Shown here piece by piece: positions 26,986 through 35,689 of a stretch of DNA of 64,000 nucleotides. The notes under the pieces are model-generated. The model saw only the letters and a program-made list of their open reading frames with translations. It had not been told where the DNA came from and made no database searches. Positions within the stretch are counted from its first letter, which is position 1. Each line of letters opens with the position of its first letter. The position numbers and the translations under genes are program-made. The DNA is from Candidatus Gastranaerophilales bacterium (lineage in GTDB: Bacteria; Cyanobacteriota; Vampirovibrionia; Gastranaerophilales; Gastranaerophilaceae): contig CALUTP010000013.1 of the NCBI GenBank assembly GCA_944323725.1, forward strand, positions 1 through 64,000. The letters are read 5' to 3'.

Positions 26986-27843
26986 ATGCAATTATTAATT
27001 GATAAAGAATTGAATTCACATGATAAGATACTAAAACCCGATTTTAATTCGCGTACTGGAAGGGAATTGTTGGTTTTTTATCTTCAGACAAAATTCAGAC
27101 AAATTTTAGCTTATGACCGACGTTGTGCTGCGCCTATTTTTGTTGAAGTTAATCCGAATTTTATTGCTAATTTTTCTAAAAGATTAATAAATAATCCTCA
27201 TAAGAGACTTTTAATAGGTATTACTGGAGAATCCGCTTCTGGTAAATCTACTATTTGTAAAGAATTGAAAAAAATTATTGAACAGCTCTCAATGCCAGTG
27301 TCCGTTTTGAGTACAGATAATTATTTTAATGATATTTCTCAATTAATTAAAGAATATGGAAGTTTTGATAATTTGAGAGATAATGGTTATGATGTTGATG
27401 CTCCTACGAGCTTTCAGCTTGATATTTTAAAGGAGGATTTACAAAAATTATCTGTGGGTAGTGATGTCAAAATTCCTATGTATTTGCCTAATGGTACAGG
27501 AATTTCCGTACCACATGCTCAGGAAGTTATTTCAAGGAAAATTATTGTAGTTGAAGGTATTGCAACTATGTATGAGCAGGTTAAGGATATTTTTGATGTA
27601 AAAATTTATGTTGAAGCTGAAAATGATATAAGAAAAGCAAGATTTATAAATCGAGCCTGCAAAGAAAGAAATCAAAGTGAAGAAAATGCTTTGAAACATT
27701 GGGATTATATTACAAGTGCCGGAGAAAAATACGTAAAACCATTTAGAAACAATGCCGATTTAGTATTGAACGGAAATGCTGATTTAAAATATTTTTCTAA
27801 AATATTAGAGTATATACATACTATAACTAATAATTTTCAATAA
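26986..27843 (+). CDS. Uridine kinase/phosphoribulokinase-family protein with N-terminal extension
   Basis: P-loop kinase of the uridine kinase family: GITGESASGKSTICKEL (P-loop from about residue 81), STDNYFNDIS, VDAPTSFQLDILKEDL and the RARF-like KARFINRACKERN lid segment. It probably phosphorylates uridine or cytidine. An ~75-residue N-terminal extension precedes the kinase, longer than in typical Udk (about 210 residues). AGGAA lies before the ATG. It stands alone between the r-protein terminator and the pilus genes. Confidence 0.82.
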   Translation: MQLLIDKELNSHDKILKPDFNSRTGRELLVFYLQTKFRQILAYDRRCAAPIFVEVNPNFIANFSKRLINNPHKRLLIGITGESASGKSTICKELKKIIEQLSMPVSVLSTDNYFNDISQLIKEYGSFDNLRDNGYDVDAPTSFQLDILKEDLQKLSVGSDVKIPMYLPNGTGISVPHAQEVISRKIIVVEGIATMYEQVKDIFDVKIYVEAENDIRKARFINRACKERNQSEENALKHWDYITSAGEKYVKPFRNNADLVLNGNADLKYFSKILEYIHTITNNFQ

Positions 27844-27962
27844 AAATTTTTAAAAAAACTTAACAAAAATAAGCTTTTTGCCATATTAAATTATGTATGC
27901 TAAACTAAAAATATGATTATTGTGTAAATTTTAATGTTTGAAAAATTAAATACACTAAATAA

Positions 27963-27990
27963 TTGATACCTATTTTATTATATTTATATA
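27963..27990 (+). promoter_or_regulatory. Candidate promoter of the pilus assembly block
   Basis: TTGATA at 27963-27968, 16 bases, TATATA at 27985-27990, in the 205-base AT-rich gap before 28049. Other A/T boxes overlap, so the exact -10 is uncertain. Confidence 0.4.
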
Positions 27991-28048
27991 TAATTTAATT
28001 GTAATTAGTAGTGTACGCAAATGAGAGAGAGTGGAATAGAATACGGAT

Positions 28049-28693
28049 ATGATAAAACATGAAAGATTGCAAATAATAAAAAGTATAGGCCTCTTTTTGC
28101 TGCCATTATTTTTAATAGTACTAATTTTTGGAGCTTCAGGATGCGGTAATAATAGTAAAAATGATATTAATAATGAGAACTCGCGGACTGAAATTTCTGA
28201 AGATATGCCAGGAGCAGTAGGAGAAGATTCTTCTGTTGCTATTATAGCAGATGAGTCTGATAACGAGAAAATGGTGAATGTTGCTTTAGAAAATATTGGG
28301 AGGGTTAATCCCTTTTTGCCTTCAAAAGAAGGAAAAGCACTTGCTTTTAAAGAAAGTTTGCAGTTTGATTTGATGGATCCTCCAGTTACACCTCAGGCGG
28401 ATGACTACACTCAAAGGGTAATTGCTACAAAAATTTCTGGGATTATGTATGATAAATACAACCCATCAGCGATTATAAATATTGAAAATACAGATTATCT
28501 TGTGAGATCAGGTGATGTGATTAACGGGTATAAAATTTTGGCCATTAATCCTACAACAGTTACTGTACAGTTAGGCTCAAATATTTATAAAGCTGCTGTC
28601 GGTGAATCAGTTGATGATAGTAACATAAATTATAATACTGTTTCAAATTTGTCTAGCAAGTTTGGCGGAGCAGCAAATAAGAATAGAAAATAA
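28049..28693 (+). CDS. PilP/GspC-like pilus assembly lipoprotein
   Basis: Predicted periplasmic clamp between the inner-membrane pilus platform and the secretin. The N-terminal signal ends in a lipobox (FGASGC, Cys at about residue 32). A disordered acidic segment follows, then NPFLPSKEG and an HR/PilP-type beta domain (SGIMYDKYNPSAIINIENTD, then GDVINGYKILAINPTTVTV) typical of PilP and GspC. It is the first of four tightly spaced genes with the secretin, ATPase and platform protein. The family is inferred from pattern and context. Confidence 0.75.
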   Translation: MIKHERLQIIKSIGLFLLPLFLIVLIFGASGCGNNSKNDINNENSRTEISEDMPGAVGEDSSVAIIADESDNEKMVNVALENIGRVNPFLPSKEGKALAFKESLQFDLMDPPVTPQADDYTQRVIATKISGIMYDKYNPSAIINIENTDYLVRSGDVINGYKILAINPTTVTVQLGSNIYKAAVGESVDDSNINYNTVSNLSSKFGGAANKNRK

Positions 28694-28724
28694 AAATGAT
28701 ATTGGAAAATAAGCAGGAGCAGCG

Positions 28725-30491
28725 ATGAAAAATACTATTAAAAAAATCTCAACTTCAATTATGTTATTGATATTTGCTCTATCAAATACAATAACATCTT
28801 CACAGGCTTTTAGTCCTGAAGGATACAATGCTGATAAGCCTATTTTAAGAGGATCAGCACCATCAGTGCTTAATTTAAAGGGTGAAGTCAATATAACAAA
28901 AAGGAATATACCTATAAGTTTAAGTTTGAGAGAATCTGATGTGAAGCAAGTATTACGTATGTTTGCGGACAAGGCAGGTTTGAATATTATATTTAAAGGT
29001 GATATTGATGGTAAGGTAACTATGGATCTTGTCAATATTCCATTAAATTCTGCTTTTGATATGGTTCTTGAAACTTCTGATTTAAGTTATGTATTGGAAG
29101 ATAACACTTTGATAATTACAAAAAACGATGATGATACAAGCATTTCAAAACAGGCAATGACTGTTCTTCCTGTTAAATATGTGAGTGCAAAGACAATTGC
29201 AGATTTCCTTAATAAAAATATTTATGGAATGAAAAAACCTGGATTGTCATCAAAAGAAATTGCTACAACAAATCCATCTACAAATGAGCTTTTAATTTTT
29301 GGTTCTCAAAATGATGTAAAAATTGCGCAGAAAATAATAAGTCAATTTGATAAAAAGCCAGTTACAACTGTGTTCAGGGTAAATCATACAACTCCAGCTG
29401 AAATGTCAGCTATGATATGTGATATGTTATTACCGACTTCTGGAGTAAATTCTGGAGGTGGAACTGGTGGTGCAGCTGGTATTATGACCGGAGGTGCTGC
29501 TTCTAGCAGTAGTGACATTGTGCTAGGTGAAGGATCTGTTGCTTGTTCTGTCTCTGCTGCTGGTGGGGATGGTAATGTTTCTCCTGTCGGACTTGGAGGA
29601 TTATCTGTCGCTTATTATACTCAGTTAGGTACTGTTAATATTATTGGTGGATCTGAGCAACAAGTTGATATGATTAGAGAATTTATAGAACAAAATGATA
29701 AAAAGCAGCCTCAGGCATATCTTGAATTTTCTATAATAGAATTAAATGAAGATGGTTCAAGAAACTTTTCTAATGTATGGAGTTTTACAAGTAAGCATTT
29801 TAGTATTAATGCAGATGCTGAGGGTAATACTAAGTTTGATCCTATTTATGTTGCAGGACCAACAAAAAATTATAGTGATTCAGCTAAATTAGTATATACT
29901 ATTAACTATTTATTATCAAATGGTAAGGCAAGAACTATTTCAAATCCTAGAATATTAGTTACAAATGGGCAACAGTCAACAATTGATATGACTTCTGATT
30001 ATGTAAAAACTGTAACATCTCAGGTTGTTCAAGGATCATTAAATGCTACAACCCAAAGAGATTATGAAATAGGTGAAGATGATGGTATTAAAATAGAAGT
30101 TACGCCGTTTATAAGTCCAGATGGGTATGTTTATCTTAATTTAAAACCTGATTATTCGATAATAAAGGAACAAATTTCTACATTAAGTACAGATGAAGCA
30201 GCAGCTGCTCAAGGTATTCAGGATATACAAGCTACACTTCTTCAAAGAAGAAATTTAGAATTGAAAAATGTAAGAATTAAAGATGGTGATACTCTAGTAG
30301 TTGCTGGTATGATGAGAGAGTACGAATCTAAGAAAATCAATAAAATACCTTTCTTGGGTGATATACCGGGTATTGGGTCATTTTTTAGAAGTACAACTTC
30401 AACCAAAGAAAAATCTGAATTAGTTATATTGATTACTCCAAAAATTTTAACTGATTCAAATGAAAATACTGTTAATAGAGATGCTTTATAA
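28725..30491 (+). CDS. pilQ: Secretin of type IV pilus / type II secretion (PilQ/GspD)
   Basis: Outer-membrane ring through which pili or exoproteins pass. The 588 residues have a signal peptide ending near SSQAFS, an N0/STN domain (about 65-135, VKQVLRMFADKAGLNIIFKG), an N1-type domain (LPVKYVSAKTIADFL), a Gly/Ala/Ser-rich insert, and the secretin core (QAYLEFSIIELNEDGSR, NPRILVTNGQQSTID and VAGMMREYESKKINKIPFLG). It ends with IPGIGSFFRSTTSTKEKSEL. Start follows AGGAG. Confidence 0.93.
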   Translation: MKNTIKKISTSIMLLIFALSNTITSSQAFSPEGYNADKPILRGSAPSVLNLKGEVNITKRNIPISLSLRESDVKQVLRMFADKAGLNIIFKGDIDGKVTMDLVNIPLNSAFDMVLETSDLSYVLEDNTLIITKNDDDTSISKQAMTVLPVKYVSAKTIADFLNKNIYGMKKPGLSSKEIATTNPSTNELLIFGSQNDVKIAQKIISQFDKKPVTTVFRVNHTTPAEMSAMICDMLLPTSGVNSGGGTGGAAGIMTGGAASSSSDIVLGEGSVACSVSAAGGDGNVSPVGLGGLSVAYYTQLGTVNIIGGSEQQVDMIREFIEQNDKKQPQAYLEFSIIELNEDGSRNFSNVWSFTSKHFSINADAEGNTKFDPIYVAGPTKNYSDSAKLVYTINYLLSNGKARTISNPRILVTNGQQSTIDMTSDYVKTVTSQVVQGSLNATTQRDYEIGEDDGIKIEVTPFISPDGYVYLNLKPDYSIIKEQISTLSTDEAAAAQGIQDIQATLLQRRNLELKNVRIKDGDTLVVAGMMREYESKKINKIPFLGDIPGIGSFFRSTTSTKEKSELVILITPKILTDSNENTVNRDAL

Positions 30492-30512
30492 TTAATAAAG
30501 AAAAATATCATA

Positions 30513-32528
30513 ATGAATGAATTACTAAATAGACTAAAAAATAGTGTCAATAAACAGATACTCAATAAGGTTGACAGAGCACTTTTGGAACAATACAAAT
30601 TTGTTCCAATTAGTGTTAAGGATAAATTCCTTTTTGTTGCTATAAATGCTAATTCTGATAAAGACTCTATTAATAATAAACTTAGACAGTATTTTCCTTA
30701 CCAGATAAAATTTATTCAGGTGCCTGGTGATGATTTAATTCAGTTAATTGCAGAACTATTTGGCTCTGATAATATTCCAGGAGTTGGTCAAAATACTCAT
30801 GAAGCTGTTCAGGCCAAACTTGGGGAATTGCTTATTCAAAAAGGATATATTACAGATGTCCAGTTGTTACAGGCATTGGCTGAAAGTAAAAGGCAAAAGA
30901 CTCCAATTGGTTCAATGCTTTTTAAGTTAGGGTTTATTACTCTAGACCAATTGAAAGAAATTTTACATGTTCAAACTGGATTTGATGTAGTAACTACGGA
31001 TCAACTTGCTTCTCAAGCACAATATGTAAATATATTACCTGAAGATTTCATTAAAAATAATAGAATTATTCCGATTTCTTCTGATGGCAAGACTTTATTG
31101 CTTGGTGTTGTTACTCCAGTTAAGCCGGATGTTTTAAAAGAAATAATTTATTTAACAGGGCAGAATCCGAAACAATTGTTAATGACTCACTTTGAGTTTG
31201 AAAATGCCTTAAATACATTCTTTAGTCAAAGTAAGAAAGAAACTCAACAGATTATTAAACAAATTGAAGAAGAGTCTGAAACTTTTCAAGTGGAAGCATC
31301 TCTTGCAGATATGGTTGATAGTGAGCTTCAAGATTCAAGTGGTTCTATAGCAAAATTTGTTAATCAAATCATTACTACTGCAATTGATACAAAAGTTTCA
31401 GATATTCATATTGAGCCTAGATTGACCGGATATATTGTAAGATATAGAAAAGACGGGATGTTATCTAAGGTCTTAGATATTCCATCAAAAGTTGAGACTT
31501 CTGTAATTGCCCGTTTCAAAGTACTGTCAAGAATGAATATAGCAGAGCACAGGCGTCCTCAAGATGGTACTTTTTCTATAAAATATAAAAACGCTTCATA
31601 TGATTTCCGTATTAATACTTTGCCAGTTGCAGGTAAAGAGAAGGTCTGTATTCGTGTATTAGCACCAGCTGTTAGTTTGAATGCAGATGATAAAGATATA
31701 AAACTTGTAGGTGGTACCGCTGAAGATATTGCTAAGATTAAGAATATGGTTAGTTGTCCAAATGGTATTATTCTTACCTCTGGTCCAACTGGTTCTGGTA
31801 AAACCACAACATTATATTCAGTTTTGAAAAGTTTAAATGATGAAGATGTAAACATTACTACAATTGAAGACCCTATAGAAATTAAATTAGAAGGGATAAA
31901 TCAATCTCAAATTAATGCCAAAGCTGGTATTACTTTTGCTTCTTGTATGCGTGCTATATTAAGACAGGATCCAGATATTATACTTGTTGGTGAAATTCGT
32001 GACTATGAAACTCTTGAAATTGCAGTTTCTGCGGCTTTAACTGGCCACCTTGTATTAAGTACAGTTCACACAAACTCTGCTGCGGCTACTGTTACTCGTA
32101 TGATTGAGATGGGTGCTAAAGATTATCTTGTAGCTTCAACTCTTTCAGGTGTAATTGCACAGCGTCTTGTAAGAAAACTTTGCGATGATTGCAAGGAAGA
32201 ATATTATCCTACTTATGAAGAAGCAAGTAAAATTTCAGCAGACGAAGAAGAAATCCAAAAGTTGATGAAAACACCTATTTTTAGAGCAAAAGGATGTAAT
32301 AAATGTGGTTTTTCTGGTTATGTAGGTCGTTTGGGTGTTTATGAAATTATGGCTATTAATAAGGAAATTAAAAAGCTTGTTGCTGATGGCGCTCATGATA
32401 TAGAAATTGAAGAAGCTGCTGTAAGAAATGGTATGAGGACTCTCCATCAATCTTGTATGGGACATATTTTGAATGGTCAGACTACAATTGATGAATTTGT
32501 AAGAGTTCTCGGTATTGTAAATGAATAG
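30513..32528 (+). CDS. pilB: Pilus extension / secretion ATPase PilB/GspE with MshEN domain
   Basis: Hexameric cytosolic ATPase that powers pilin assembly. The N-terminal MshEN part (about 105-175) contains LGELLIQKGYITDVQLLQAL and IGSMLFKLGFITLDQLKEIL, close to the RLGxxLxxxG c-di-GMP-binding pattern. The core has Walker A GPTGSGKTT at residues 424-432, the Asp box, Walker B (DPDIILVGEIRDYETLE) and His box (GHLVLSTVHTNSAAATVTRM). The zinc knuckle is CDDCKEE...CNKCGFSGY near the end. Eight bases separate it from pilC. Confidence 0.96.
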   Translation: MNELLNRLKNSVNKQILNKVDRALLEQYKFVPISVKDKFLFVAINANSDKDSINNKLRQYFPYQIKFIQVPGDDLIQLIAELFGSDNIPGVGQNTHEAVQAKLGELLIQKGYITDVQLLQALAESKRQKTPIGSMLFKLGFITLDQLKEILHVQTGFDVVTTDQLASQAQYVNILPEDFIKNNRIIPISSDGKTLLLGVVTPVKPDVLKEIIYLTGQNPKQLLMTHFEFENALNTFFSQSKKETQQIIKQIEEESETFQVEASLADMVDSELQDSSGSIAKFVNQIITTAIDTKVSDIHIEPRLTGYIVRYRKDGMLSKVLDIPSKVETSVIARFKVLSRMNIAEHRRPQDGTFSIKYKNASYDFRINTLPVAGKEKVCIRVLAPAVSLNADDKDIKLVGGTAEDIAKIKNMVSCPNGIILTSGPTGSGKTTTLYSVLKSLNDEDVNITTIEDPIEIKLEGINQSQINAKAGITFASCMRAILRQDPDIILVGEIRDYETLEIAVSAALTGHLVLSTVHTNSAAATVTRMIEMGAKDYLVASTLSGVIAQRLVRKLCDDCKEEYYPTYEEASKISADEEEIQKLMKTPIFRAKGCNKCGFSGYVGRLGVYEIMAINKEIKKLVADGAHDIEIEEAAVRNGMRTLHQSCMGHILNGQTTIDEFVRVLGIVNE

Positions 32529-32535
32529 GTGAAAT

Positions 32536-33762
32536 ATGGCAATTTATAATTATGTAGCACTAAAAAATAATAAAGATATAGTAAAGGGAAAAGTTGAAGC
32601 TGAAGATTTACGAGATGCACGTGAAAAGGTCAGAACTTTAGGCTTTTTACCAACAAAGGTATATGAAGAAAAATTAGGTAGTGATAATAAAAAAGAAGCA
32701 GCAGTTGCCGTTAAGGGCGGTCAGATGAAAACTCTTGGCTTGTCTGAAAAAATGGAATTTACATCAACTCTTCAAATCCTTGCTCAATCTGGTATTCCTA
32801 TGATTGAGTCACTGATGTTTATTGAAAATGATGCGGCTAAGCTAAAAATAAGACTTGTTGCAAAAGAATTAAGACGTCAAATTATGGCAGGTGCTACATT
32901 TGCTGATACAATTGCTAAATATCCAAATCAGTTTGGACAGATTTATATTGGTCTTTGTAAAGCGGGGGAAGATTCTGGAGAATTGGAAAAGACTTTAGGC
33001 CGTCTGTTAGAACTTCTTACGAAACAAGCAAATATTAGAGGAAAAGTAATTGGAACTTTGATGTATCCTATGTTTGTTATTATCCTTGCTGTTATTATCG
33101 TACTCGTAATGTTGATGTTTGTTTTCCCAGTATTTAAAGATATGTTTGATGGTATGGGGAAGGAATTACCTTGGATTACTCAAACTTTGATGGATATAGG
33201 TATTTTCTTAAAACAGTTTTGGTATTTGGTTCCATTTATGCTTGGTTCTGTTACCGCATCTATAATTTTCTTGTTTAAATGGGAGCCTAGTAAGAGGAGA
33301 ATTGATGATGTAACTTTGAAAATACCTTTATTATCAGATCTTATCCAATATTCAAATTTTGCTAACTTTGTAGCGGTAATGCAAGTTGCATATGATGCAG
33401 GTGTTCCTATTGTAGAATGTCTTTATTTGTCTAATTTGACACTTACAAATTTCACGTTAAAAGAAAAGATTGAAAAAGCTACAGGGATGGTTCAACAAGG
33501 TCAGCACTTATCCGTTGCCTTGAGAACAACTGGTTCTGTTCCAAAGATGATTCTGTTTATGATTGCTACTGGTGAGCAATCCGGTCGTTTAGGGGAAATG
33601 TTACTCCAAGCAACAAGATATATTGATAAAAAACTCGATGATATTATTGATACAATGACTAAAATGATTGAACCTTTAATGTTAATTGTAATTGGTTCTA
33701 TTGTATTAACTCTGGCATTAGCCCTTTATTTGCCATTATTTGGTTCATACATGTCAGATTAA
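32536..33762 (+). CDS. pilC: Pilus platform protein PilC/GspF
   Basis: Inner-membrane platform that the ATPase rotates. The 408 residues hold two repeats of the T2SSF domain: SEKMEFTSTLQILAQSGIPM with AKYPNQFGQIYIGLCKAGED, and NFANFVAVMQVAYDAGVPIV with KMILFMIATGEQSGRLGEML, each followed by membrane helices. The C-terminal MLIVIGSIVLTLALALYLPL is the typical last helix. It ends the machinery block. Confidence 0.96.
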   Translation: MAIYNYVALKNNKDIVKGKVEAEDLRDAREKVRTLGFLPTKVYEEKLGSDNKKEAAVAVKGGQMKTLGLSEKMEFTSTLQILAQSGIPMIESLMFIENDAAKLKIRLVAKELRRQIMAGATFADTIAKYPNQFGQIYIGLCKAGEDSGELEKTLGRLLELLTKQANIRGKVIGTLMYPMFVIILAVIIVLVMLMFVFPVFKDMFDGMGKELPWITQTLMDIGIFLKQFWYLVPFMLGSVTASIIFLFKWEPSKRRIDDVTLKIPLLSDLIQYSNFANFVAVMQVAYDAGVPIVECLYLSNLTLTNFTLKEKIEKATGMVQQGQHLSVALRTTGSVPKMILFMIATGEQSGRLGEMLLQATRYIDKKLDDIIDTMTKMIEPLMLIVIGSIVLTLALALYLPLFGSYMSD

Positions 33763-33774
33763 AAAGGATATAGA

Positions 33775-34584
33775 ATGAAGACTTTTGTTATAACTGGAGC
33801 GACTTCTGGTATAGGAAGAGCATTACTTGAAGAATTTTCAAAAGAAAATATTGTGTTTGCTGGTTTCCGTAATCCAAAATATGAAGTAGAGCTTTATAAA
33901 ATGAAAAATGTTATTCCTTTTTTCATTGATATGGAAAAGGCATATACAATAAAAGGTGCTACTGATTTTATAGGTAAAAAAACTGACAAAATTCATGTTT
34001 TGATAAATTGTGCTGGTGGGGTTGTTGCTGGTGCCATGGAAAATATGGAAGTTTCTCGTATAAGGAAACAATTTGAAATAAATACCTTTTCGCATGTTGA
34101 ATTTACTCAAAATTTGCTACCTTTATTAAATGATAGTCGTATTATTAATATAAGTTCAATGGCTAGTTTTGGAATTTTTCCGTTTATTGCTCCATATTGT
34201 GCATCAAAGCGAGCTTTAGATATTTTATTTAATTCTTTAGAATTGGAGATGCGAGGCAGTGTAAAAGTTATTTCTATAAAGCCGGGAGTAATTGCTACTC
34301 CTTTATGGAGTAAGTCTGTCGAGTTAAACAAAGTTTGTATAAATGATGACAAATCTTATCATAATGAAATGGAGTTTTTGGCTCAGAACGCTTTGAAAAA
34401 TGAAAAAAGAGGACTTCCTGTAAGTGAAGTTGTAAAAGTTATAAAACATGTTACTGAGGTAAAAAATCCAAAAGCTTCATATACTATTGGCAAAGATGCT
34501 ATGGTTGCTGAATTAGTTTCTAAGTTACCTCAAGATTTAATTAATATTATTATTAAGTTTGGTATAAAGAAAAAGTTTGGTTAG
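33775..34584 (+). CDS. Short-chain dehydrogenase/reductase
   Basis: Classical SDR of 269 residues with TGATSGIGRALLEEF for the cofactor, NCAGG, catalytic Ser (INISSMASFG) and YCASKRALD (Tyr-x3-Lys). The extended C-terminus (KHVTEVKNPKASYTIGKDAM) resembles the retinol-dehydrogenase-like group of bacterial SDRs. AAAAGGATA precedes the ATG, 12 bases after pilC, so it may be read from the pilus transcript without a shared function. The 3' end overlaps the minus-strand gene at 34581. Confidence 0.85.
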   Translation: MKTFVITGATSGIGRALLEEFSKENIVFAGFRNPKYEVELYKMKNVIPFFIDMEKAYTIKGATDFIGKKTDKIHVLINCAGGVVAGAMENMEVSRIRKQFEINTFSHVEFTQNLLPLLNDSRIINISSMASFGIFPFIAPYCASKRALDILFNSLELEMRGSVKVISIKPGVIATPLWSKSVELNKVCINDDKSYHNEMEFLAQNALKNEKRGLPVSEVVKVIKHVTEVKNPKASYTIGKDAMVAELVSKLPQDLINIIIKFGIKKKFG

Positions 34585-34817
34585 TTTTTTTTCTTTAAAT
34601 AGAGTTCGTACCCAAGTATATCAGCTATTTCTGCTAGTTCAGTTACTCTGAATGTTTTATTTCGTAATTTATTACTTAAATTTCTATTGCTGTCAGTTTT
34701 GTTATATTTTTTATTAACTAGTGTTTTTACTTTTGTCATAGTTAATCCTTCTAGTGCAGCAATATATTTTAACTGTAATGCTAAATTTTCAGTTTCTATT
34801 TTTATTTCTCGATCCAT
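34581..34817 (-). CDS. Small helical protein, possibly DNA-binding
   Basis: 78 basic residues. ENLALQLKYIAALEGLTMTK, NLSNKLRNKTFRVTEL and AEIADILGYELYLKK look like the helical repeats of small Cro/XRE-like or DUF6471-like proteins, in which LSNKLRNxTF would be the recognition region. Function is not certain. It is divergent from the prepilin at 34928 across 110 bases that hold a strong promoter, so control of that prepilin, or autoregulation, is plausible. No clear ribosome site is visible. Confidence 0.65.
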   Translation of the reverse strand: MDREIKIETENLALQLKYIAALEGLTMTKVKTLVNKKYNKTDSNRNLSNKLRNKTFRVTELAEIADILGYELYLKKKN

Positions 34818-34859
34818 TAGAAAATGATACTATTTATAAATGTATAATGACAATATATA

Positions 34860-34888
34860 TTGTATTAATTCATTATATAGTGTATAAT
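34860..34888 (+). promoter_or_regulatory. Promoter of the prepilin gene at 34928
   Basis: TTGTAT at 34860-34865, 17 bases, TATAAT at 34883-34888. The ACAGGAGG ribosome site is at 34915-34922. Confidence 0.6.
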
Positions 34889-34927
34889 TAGTATGAATAA
34901 GTGAATAACATTTAACAGGAGGACAAT

Positions 34928-35638
34928 ATGAAAAAAGGTTTTACTTTAGCTGAAGTTCTAATTACTTTGGGTATTATAGGTGTTGTTGCAGCGATGTTGC
35001 TTCCGGTGATAACTCAAAAAATTGATAAATTGATAACTGTTTCAAAATTAAAAAAGAGTGTCGCAACCCTTCATGAGATTATAAGATTATCAGAAAAAGA
35101 TAATGGTGAGCTCTGGGAATGGGATTTTCCAGATAAAATTGGAGATGATTATAATCACAATTTTATAGATTCTGAATTTTTTAAAAAGTATTTTGAACCA
35201 TATATAAAAATTATAGGTAATTATAAAGATGCAAATCCGAATATAAGAGCATATTCTATTTATACAATTGATGGTATTGAGAAGAACACTATCTATTCAT
35301 GGGTTGTTCTTGTAGATGGAATTACATTTGGATTATTTAATAATCCAGGTGTAGAGGAGGTTACCCCAGGTGGTGGTTATTATTTATGGGTATATATAGA
35401 TATAAATGGGGATAAGAAACCTAATATGTTTGGCAAAGATATATTTATAGCCGAGCTTGTTAGAAATAAACGAGTTGTTCTTTGGGGAAGTTTTACAAAA
35501 AAAAGAGAGGAATTGATAAATGATAAATATCATATATATTCATGTACAAAAGGAACAAATCAACAATATGCAGGTGGATATTGTGGTGCATTAATACAAG
35601 CAGATGGCTGGCAGATAAAAGATGATTACCCTTGGTAG
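34928..35638 (+). CDS. Type IV prepilin-like protein with C-terminal DYPW motif
   Basis: Pilin-like protein of 236 residues with a class III signal KKG before FTLAEVLITLGIIGVVAA, Glu5 present, then a helix to about residue 30. The mature part ends with two Cys (YSCTKG, GYCGALI) and DGWQIKDDYPW, the same finish as the gene at 3335. A calcium-loop-like DINGDKKPNMFGKD lies at about 155-168, matching DVNGKTKPNIVGRD in the other prepilin. ACAGGAGG precedes the ATG. Presumed client of the PilBCQ system. Confidence 0.88.
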   Translation: MKKGFTLAEVLITLGIIGVVAAMLLPVITQKIDKLITVSKLKKSVATLHEIIRLSEKDNGELWEWDFPDKIGDDYNHNFIDSEFFKKYFEPYIKIIGNYKDANPNIRAYSIYTIDGIEKNTIYSWVVLVDGITFGLFNNPGVEEVTPGGGYYLWVYIDINGDKKPNMFGKDIFIAELVRNKRVVLWGSFTKKREELINDKYHIYSCTKGTNQQYAGGYCGALIQADGWQIKDDYPW

Positions 35639-35689
35639 TGATTACAAAATATTTTATTCATGCTAGAGTTATTCCATAGAGGTGTGTGT

